Below are positions 57,618 to 64,000 of a stretch of DNA of 64,000 nucleotides, piece after piece (positions within the stretch are counted from its first letter, which is position 1; every line of letters starts with the position of its first letter). The DNA lies in contig JAAEAF010003809.1 in the NCBI GenBank assembly GCA_011037195.1, forward strand, positions 1-64,000. Reading direction: 5' to 3'. The stretch is from Triatoma infestans (Eukaryota; Arthropoda; Insecta; Hemiptera; Reduviidae). The translations under genes and the position numbers were made by a program. The notes under the pieces were generated by a model, which searched no databases, was not told where the DNA came from, and was given only the letters and a program-made list of their open reading frames with translations.

Positions 57618-57769
57618 TATTCTTATTCTTGTTTCCTGTTATCTGAAACACGAGGGAAAAAAAACTTTATGAGATGGAGCATTAGATAAACTAAAGTTAT
57701 TTTCTGTACATCAATTACAATTCAAGTTATTGCATTGTGAAGTTGTAAAGTACCTTTTGGGTCAACCTA

Positions 57770-59060
57770 TATCTACTCTGTGAGCTTATACCCATATATC
57801 AACTCAGTCTTATTAACATCTTTCATATCTTCATATCAGACATTTTTAACTTTTCATCTAACAACTAGATATTACCAATTCATACTAATACATACATCCA
57901 TACTTACTTCCATATCAATAAATACGCGCATTCTAATAAATACATTCATTCTAACCACAGCTATTTCACATAACTAAACGATTGAGGTTGAGTACTCGAT
58001 ATTCCACGCACCTCTTTTTCGTAAAACATAAGTTAAAATTATGTGCACTATTTCCACAGCAATCACATTCCCATTCACACAGGTGCCAGGATAGCCAACC
58101 CAATAAATAGCTCCCAAATAAAAATAGTAAATCAGCCATTAATCGTTCAGAATAAGGTACAGTCGTGTAGAAATTAAATTCAAGAAAAACCTGACATTAA
58201 AATATAGATGTCAAAGTTATTGGCACTCTTCAATCACTTCTAAGTGCGTGTCCCCCCCCCCCACTATATTTATGTTAGGACAAATGATTAAATTTTGATG
58301 TTTAAAGAACATTGACGTCATTTTGTATATAAAATTGTATTAAGAGGGAGTCGTGGGGGTGTTTCACGTCAGTGATTTTTTTCTGTTTTAGTTGTGGTTT
58401 ATTACGGCCAAGTATTGAAGGTAGCAAAGTGTTAAAGATAGCAAATATTCACCAAGCTAATAGAAGAGTTAACTTGGCTAAACATGGTATCGTAGAAATA
58501 ATTACATTATCTTTTAGCACGCCATCTTGCTTGTCTCCCTCCCCCCACAACCACCCACAACCAACACCAAAATAATGGTGTGTTTGAAACAAAGATTTCA
58601 AAGCATTGTTTTATAGCAGTTAAGATGGATTGCTATTTTCTATTTCTGTATTAAAGCGTTAAACATTTTAGTTTGTGATTTCATGTAGGGCAAAAGTACT
58701 CCTGAGTGATGTAGATATTTCTATGTTTTATTGGTTTGTTTCGTGTTTCAAACCAATTTAATGGGAATTCATTTCAACGAAATGCAAAAATAACAAGTTA
58801 TTTGAAAATATCTGTATGAATTTTATCAGGATATAGAGTGGCAAACTGGAGGTACGCGTTGGGCCAAGCAAGTTGTCTTAATGGCTTTTAAGTAGCTAAA
58901 AGTTTTATTTGCCCTCTTCGGGGAATAGTGGCCTGAGCGGTCACTAGGCTCCGACGAAGAAAATTTTGAATTATAATGCATCCAAACTCTTTTTTATGTT
59001 TAATTTTTTTATCTTCTTCAGTGCTCGTTCTTGTTGTTGTGTCTGGTTAGGACCGCAGAG
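57770..59060. other. Intergenic DNA with CCGGAA-family pieces
   Basis: The ccccccccactatatttatg/aggacaaatgattaaa block at about 58250-58290 and gtgggggtgtttcacgtcag at 58350 belong to the dispersed family. No gene is supported. Confidence 0.45.
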
Positions 59061-59064
59061 CTGA

Positions 59065-59260
59065 AAAACATCAGAGATGTTTTCCATGATAGCAAGCCAC
59101 ATTTTCTGATCATCAACTGGTTTCACGCGTTCACCCATCTTCAGGATTTTATTCTGTGCAAGTCTGTGTTCTTACACTATTTATAAATGACATTACGCTA
59201 ATGAACAAACGCCTGAAACCGGTCCAAGTCCACAAAATGAAGCCGGCTAGCTCATTGGGC
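59065..59260. repeat. 'atcctgatgatg'-family repeat, two inverted, diverged copies
   Basis: On the minus strand, 59065-59150 reads aaaatcctgaagatgggtga, cgtgaaaccagttgatgatc and ggcttgctatcatggaaaac, parallel to 44228-44320. Its hammerhead-like core (ctgaaga, gaaa) is kept, with stem I atc/gat and a weak stem II. On the plus strand, 59190-59260 has aacgcctgaaaccggtccaa and aatgaagccggctagctcat, with the core partly lost. The two face each other. Confidence 0.5.
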
Positions 59261-59289
59261 ACTGGCAAAAAATATATGTTGAGATTGCC

Positions 59290-60040
59290 GTTTTATTCGG
59301 TCATAGAGATCGTTAGCTAAACTAGTCGCAGCGAGCGTCCAAAGAGTGGAAGTGTTCAACATCCATTTACTGCCCTAGCACAAAGGGCAAACGTCCTAGG
59401 AACTTCAGTAAGGCTAAGATGAGTCTGTAGGCAGACCATGACCTGTCAACAGGTGAAAAGCAGCCACTCCGACTGATCTCAACAGATTTCTCGGACGTCG
59501 AAGCCTTTCCCTCAACTGCAGTCCTGTAGGAGTACCTCAAATGACAATTGATTCTATTCTCTATCAGACGGTGTGCTAGCTCGGTGGCAGATTTTCTACT
59601 GACTCCAGAAATAGTACTCCTTCTTTGGCCAATAAGCCTACATTATCGTTCCTCGGAATCCAAATGGCTTACTATCCACTGGAAAGAGTAATCGTTCGCA
59701 AGCCTGGACAGCTTTGTTTTACATATATGAGTGACATGTAGGACTGTCAATGGGCTGATTAATGCAGATTGCGAGTAAGACAAGGAATACATTCGCCGAG
59801 GAGAATGCCCTGCTCCAGTCTCTCCATTGTCATAGATGGATGATCGGTAAAAACATGAAGCCAGTCCTTTTCCGAGTAACTTTCGTAAAAGGACTGAAGA
59901 GCTGACACTCTTAACTGCGCATCCAAACATGATTCTTTGGAGCCTGTAGTCCAGGGAGTCTAAAGAATAGGGTGGCAAAAATTTGTTGAAAACTTCTGAG
60001 CTCGACAACAAAGATGCGCTTCGTTAAACTCCTTAACAGT
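59290..60040 (-). pseudogene. LINE 3' end: RNase H and zinc-knuckle relic
   Basis: Minus-strand pieces: DWLHVFTD (RNase H start, about 59850), YSQSALISPLTVLHVTHI and SRLANDYSFQWIVSHLDSEE (59643-59780), LLAKEG, a short TGHGLPTD, and DVCPLC (knuckle start, about 59370). The final H/GN-x-x-AD motif of RNase H is degraded. It resembles the piece at 28.25-28.86 kb more than the one at 49 kb. Confidence 0.6.
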
Positions 60041-60049
60041 TTGCGTCCT

Positions 60050-60870
60050 TAACAGTCTCACCTAGTTTCCTTGACAAATCTACTTTACATTGATTTCCTC
60101 GCAGCCATTGTGATCGTGTCAAATTAATGAAATTGAGTTTTCACCGGAAATACATTTTTTGTGGTTCCATGAGTTCGAAAAAAAATGTATAGCATGTGTC
60201 TCAGTATATCACAAACGAAAGATCGCCTCAAGCTCAAACTTCCTATTCCGTTTAGGTACTCTACGTATCTGTCACGAAGTTTTCCGGCAAAATCCAACAA
60301 CCAAAAATGCGACTTCATTGAACGTTTTTTACTCTCTAGACATTCTGATCTTATCAATCTCAGTTTTATTTGAAACATTTATTTTTTGGGTGTTCTGGGA
60401 AACGATAGCATTCCTTTATAGTACTATTTCAATGTTATTATACGGTCTATCAACTATACAATATTATAATACATTTTAGAAGCGTTGCTAGAATTCCAAA
60501 TTTGAAGAAAATCGGCGACCAGGACTTTACAGAATAGGTTTCTTGAGATTTTTGGAGATTCCTCGGAAAACGGCCATAACAATTTCCTTTAAACTTGGAA
60601 TGCTAAGTGCCCAGATATAAACGTATTACTTTGATTTAACATTTTCTGCAGTGAAGTGATTTAGGTAGTTCATATACTACATGGGTTTTATTAAATCTTA
60701 TGGCCACAAGTAGATGTGAAAATTCTACAATCTGATTGGTAGTTGTCTCTCCCCCCCCACCTCTATATTTACGGTAGGACAAATGAGTAAAATTTGAAGT
60801 AAAAAGAAAATTTGTCGTTTCAAATCCGTATAATTGTATTTATCATCAATTAGAGAAAGTTTTAGTAATT
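60050..60870 (+). repeat. CCGGAA-family repeat unit
   Basis: Hallmarks in order: tgtgatcgtgtcaaattaat (60109), gagttttcaccggaaataca (60135), cgaaagatcgcctcaagctc, ttatttgaaacatttatttt (60365), gaagaaaatcggcgaccagg (60502), cctcggaaaacggccataac (60551), cttggaatgctaagtgccca, then ccccacctctatatttacgg (60757) and aggacaaatgagtaaaattt. Confidence 0.7.
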
Positions 60871-61261
60871 TTTCACTTTTTTTAAATTTTTATAATGACC
60901 CTCGCCGTTGATATGTGAATTGTAGGGTCCTATACCCGTGTTGATCCAGTATTGTGAGTAAAATTCGGGAGCTACAAACAGTGGCGAAGCTGGTGGCGAA
61001 AGCCAGATATAAATGACGAAGAGAACCGTAATGTGTTGAGTGACATCACGCTTTGCCTCAGTGCAGATCGATGTTCAGCAGAGGCTTGGCCCATTATGTG
61101 TTATTTCAAAACCGCAGATTTAGTTTGTAGATTTCGAAAAATAGATTTTTAATTTGTTCGCAATTTTTATTCCTTTTATTAAACCTTAATCATGGAATAA
61201 GCTTATTGATTGAAGTTACAGTTCCACTTGCTCAGTTTTTTTCTCAGCTACAGTTCCACTT
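60870..61261. other. Intergenic DNA, nothing recognised
   Basis: No gene or assigned repeat. A 21-bp direct repeat including cagttccacttgct occurs at about 61220 and 61252. Confidence 0.4.
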
Positions 61262-61404
61262 GCTTAGATTTCTTCTTCCTAGAATACCGGTGATGGATAG
61301 TGGTAGTCTGTAACGAGAGAACACTCTCCGGAGGCCGGCAGTGCACTGAGAAGGCTCCGGCGCCAAAGACCATAGGTATTGTCGTCCCTTAAATTAAAAA
61401 AAAA
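61262..61404 (+). mobile_element. tRNA-derived SINE, copy H (5'-truncated)
   Basis: Only the body is present: gatttcttcttcctagaata, gtctgtaacgagagaacact, aggccggcagtgcactgaga, gcgccaaagaccataggtat and an A-rich tail. The tRNA-like head is missing, as expected from incomplete reverse transcription, although nested deletion cannot be ruled out. Confidence 0.85.
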
Positions 61405-61539
61405 CTTGCGGTTTGCTAGTTTTATATTAGGTTTGTTAGTGCAGCAGTCCCAAACGGACGGGATCATTCGCACAGAGATTATGCTGTTCGTGCAGCAAGT
61501 ACTCAAAGTCAAACGGTTTCCAACTCAGAGTAATGGGTT

Positions 61540-62600
61540 TAAAACACTCACACGTCTCATTTTATATCAATTGGAGAATCTAAACTTAATAAAAAGATTT
61601 TTTTGGAATCTTACACTCCGCCCCCCACAAAACTTCTTTAAATGAACTTTCTTGGGTAAAAGGTTGCCATATAACTGATAGGTTATATAATAAATTTATG
61701 AAATCCGTCGGTGATTTTTATGGATGAAATCGTAGAAAACGGAAATAACCTCAGTAAAAACGCAGTTCCAGTTAACCAGTTTTCTTCAAACTCAGCATTT
61801 TTACAACATATTTAATTCTAATTAATATTATTTAGATGATACAATTATATAATAATTGTGAAATACCACTTTAGAGGAAAACATAACCCCCCTCCCTCAA
61901 TAGTTCCCTTAAATATATTTTCCCGGAGAAATTTTTCAAATAAAAGTTGCAGCTCTTTGTATGTGTAGTTAATGTACCAGGTTTAAAGGAAAACGCCAAA
62001 TAATGAAAATTTCATTCAATAAAGTGGTACTTCCGGTTGACAAAGTTTGGCAGGTAAGTTCCTGTTCGGATACCGTGATGATACCCAAACAGAATGTCAA
62101 TTATGAACTTTGCGATTTTTCGTTGTTGACCTATATAGTTCACACACACACACACACAGACCATCTTCTAGAAACCACTTTTTCCTACTCAGGTGACCTC
62201 GAAATGTATATTTTCGTTGAAAACTCGATATCGAAAATCTAATACGCTCGCAGGTAGACAAAGTAAAAAGTGATTAGCACTCATGTGCAGCAAGTAGTTC
62301 AAAGAAAATCGTGAAAAAAAAATGAACGATAAAACACAAAAAACATTCACTAATTTCGCATTTCTGGTTTATGGATTTTCACCAAAACATTAATTCAAAT
62401 GCGAACGTTGTACCTAAACGAAATTTCAATTTTGTCCTTACAATTTTTTCGTTTTAAGATATTTTGCTCATCACTGTACGAGCAAAATATTTTTGTTTCA
62501 TAATCAAGAACTTACCGGATATGGTTTACCGGTGAAAATTCAATTTGATGAACTTGAGATGATCACAATACTTACTCTTAAAAGTTGACGTGCCTCTTGC
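61540..62600 (-). repeat. CCGGAA-family repeat units
   Basis: Minus-orientation: hairpin relic aaaacactcacacgtctcat (61540), a weak aatgaactttcttgggtaaa, aacgcagttccagttaacca (61759), tattttcccggagaaatttt (61918), ggtacttccggttgacaaag (62025), a (ca)n run at 62142-62158, and cgttgaaaactcgatatcga (62215). A second unit follows to about 62590 (ccggtgaaaattcaatttga). Confidence 0.7.
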
Positions 62601-64000
62601 TTGTTCGGACTTATCTCCATATTTGAAAAACTAATAAAATTTGTGTGAGTGTATCTCATTGTTTTGTCACCTGTAATTAAAAGCGCTGACTCAAGACGAA
62701 ATCTATAAGCTAGTAAACATGCATGGAGATCTAGTTAGGAGCTAGCCTGAGGAGAAATAGCAGGCAGAATACTCTACAGTAGTGGGCTTTACACACCACA
62801 ACAGATTATTAATAATCCCACTCTACAATCATGTGTTTACGTGTGCGTAAATATATATACACGCGGTCTCCTGTTCTATTAAACTTTACTAATATCTTCC
62901 ACCATTTTGTATTGCCATTATCTATCTATTCTTTGGTTATATATATTTTAAGAAAATAATTATTCACTTAATATAAGGAAGGCCCTGGCCCTTGTTAGAT
63001 ATTACGAGATAAGGTACATATAATATCGTACATTATAATATAGAGATTTTAGTGAATAGGCTCTTTGTGTGTGTGTGTGTGTGTGTGTATGTGTGTGGAG
63101 CGGAGTGGGGATACCATTACCGTTTCAGACATGAAGATTTTCGGCAAAATCCACCAATCCATTTCCACCGGAAATGCAACTTTGTGGAGTTTTTCACGAC
63201 ATTCTCGAAAAAATTGCTCCAATGATTTTCTTTAAATTTTATAATAATTATCTATACAATATATACATCCTTTCTTATGTGAAACATTTCTCCAAAGTGC
63301 AACTTCGGTGCTACATAATACTAGGATATATTAAAAGCATGCCAGAATTCCAAGGTTATTAAAATTACAAGGTCATGGAAAAATTGTTAATTGAAACTGT
63401 GATCATTACGGCAGTAACAGAAAGGTGTGTGTGGTGTGTGTGTGCGCGCCGTACTTCATTTTTACTTCCTCTTAGTAATAGTAACGGGAAGTATTGCGAT
63501 CGTGCCAGATTTTCGAAATTGAGTTATCGCCGGAAAGTCACGTTTGACCCTGAATCCAAAAAAGTATATCAACTACACACACAAAGAGCTACAACTTTTA
63601 TTTGAAACATTTCTCCGGGAAAATTCATTTAAGAGCACTTTTGGGGGAGGGCTGGGGTTATGGTTTCCTCTAATGTGCTATTTCAGTTCAACAATGCTAT
63701 CAGTTATACAATTCTATCAACCAAATAATATTAGTTAGAATTTTATAAGTGCAAAAATTGTTTGAAGAAAATTGGTTGACCGGAAGTGCGATTTTACTGA
63801 ACATTTTTTTCAGTTTATTGTAATTTGCTCCCTAAAAATGGCGACTGTATTAAACACTAATAAGAATTGTAAGTGTGAAGAAAATTTGCCATTTCGCAGT
63901 AAGGGAAAGTCGTGTGAGTGTTTCACACAGATTTTTTTTATACATTATGTTTACATACAGTATTTACTTACTAAAAACATGTTTCTTACTGGCTCTTACT
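62600..64000 (+). repeat. Intergenic DNA ending in CCGGAA-family units at the right edge
   Basis: 62600-63060 is unassigned; a (gt)n tract is at 63066-63091. From 63140 the family resumes: ccaccggaaatgcaactttg (63167), cattctcgaaaaaattgctc, atgattttctttaaatttta, then cttagtaatagtaacgggaa and gcgatcgtgccagattttcg (63495), atttctccgggaaaattcat (63608), ttgaccggaagtgcgatttt (63776), and the terminal aaagtcgtgtgagtgtttca with hairpin (63906-63930). Confidence 0.65.

Larger units (their letters stand above)
56464..57769 (-). mobile_element. DD41D mariner-like transposon, complete ends
   Basis: Terminal inverted repeats of about 100 bp are seen: the left end has tcccaaaaggtactttacaa, and the right end gives the same on the reverse strand after a diverged tip (taggttga against tcgggtgt); inside, aactttagtttatctaatgc is shared. 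TA lies on both sides (56462-56463 and 57770-57771), the mariner target. Between is one transposase gene on the minus strand. The length of 1306 bp is right for an autonomous mariner. Close agreement of the arms and the long open frame suggest a young insertion. Confidence 0.9.

Noticed and set aside
57208..57689. Plus-strand frames in the mariner-like element
   Set aside because: They are antisense to the transposase gene, whose catalytic motifs are clear on the minus strand.

Overview
This window is most consistent with an arthropod, probably insect, nuclear genome. It is AT-rich, has one protein-coding gene split into short GC-richer exons by canonical gt/ag introns, and is otherwise filled with tRNA-derived SINEs, dead non-LTR retrotransposons of I/R1/jockey type, mariner-, hAT- and other cut-and-paste DNA elements, and minisatellites. 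There is no sign of bacterial operons, CRISPR arrays, rRNA or functional tRNA genes. The species cannot be fixed from sequence alone.

Region 1 (1-12.5 kb): six exons of one plus-strand gene, all joined in phase 0, at 849-1070, 1161-1421, 1505-1903, 5047-5145, 6280-6759 (or read through to a stop at 6819) and 12130-12408. The gene enters from the left edge. The product begins with long coiled coils and ends in a Ser/Pro/Gln-rich, low-complexity tail, as cytoskeletal scaffold proteins do. I do not recognise the family with certainty. Two alternative C-termini are visible, and the coding signal at the last exon seems to run on in another frame to 12490. The introns carry three SINE copies and a repeat block that recurs without the SINE at 13.6 kb.

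Region 2 (12.5-25 kb): a fold-back element (13.0 kb), AT-rich DNA, then a complete 3.67-kb DNA transposon (16922-20592). This has imperfect terminal inverted repeats, a 7-bp target duplication, repeated 12-bp subterminal motifs and a frame-broken transposase-like gene. It is followed by jockey-like and I-like LINE tails.

Region 3 (25-46 kb): no host gene was recognised. It is dominated by one highly repeated family (here called the CCGGAA family), with hallmarks caccggaaatac, gattttctttaaacttgg and a hairpin gtgtgaaacactcacac. Two minisatellites appear to have grown from inside this family: a 43-bp array with an ABB higher-order pattern (29.0-29.7 kb) and a 24-bp array with a four-unit pattern (34.9-35.1 kb). 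A 538-bp non-autonomous hAT-like element with a perfect 8-bp target duplication lies at 32.0-32.6 kb, and a hammerhead-ribozyme-like fold at 44.23 kb.

Region 4 (46-64 kb): a nearly full-length but multiply broken I-type LINE with endonuclease, RT and RNase H parts (46.4-49.8 kb), an R1-like RT relic (52.2-53.2 kb), a second SINE family (54.3-54.5 kb), a 1.3-kb DD41D mariner-like element with a long transposase ORF (56464-57769), another LINE tail (59.3-60.0 kb) and more copies of the CCGGAA family.

No new gene system that works as a unit was found. The most distinctive items are the 3.67-kb transposon, the higher-order minisatellites born inside a dispersed repeat, the hammerhead-like motif, the filled/empty SINE site and the alternative ends of the host gene.
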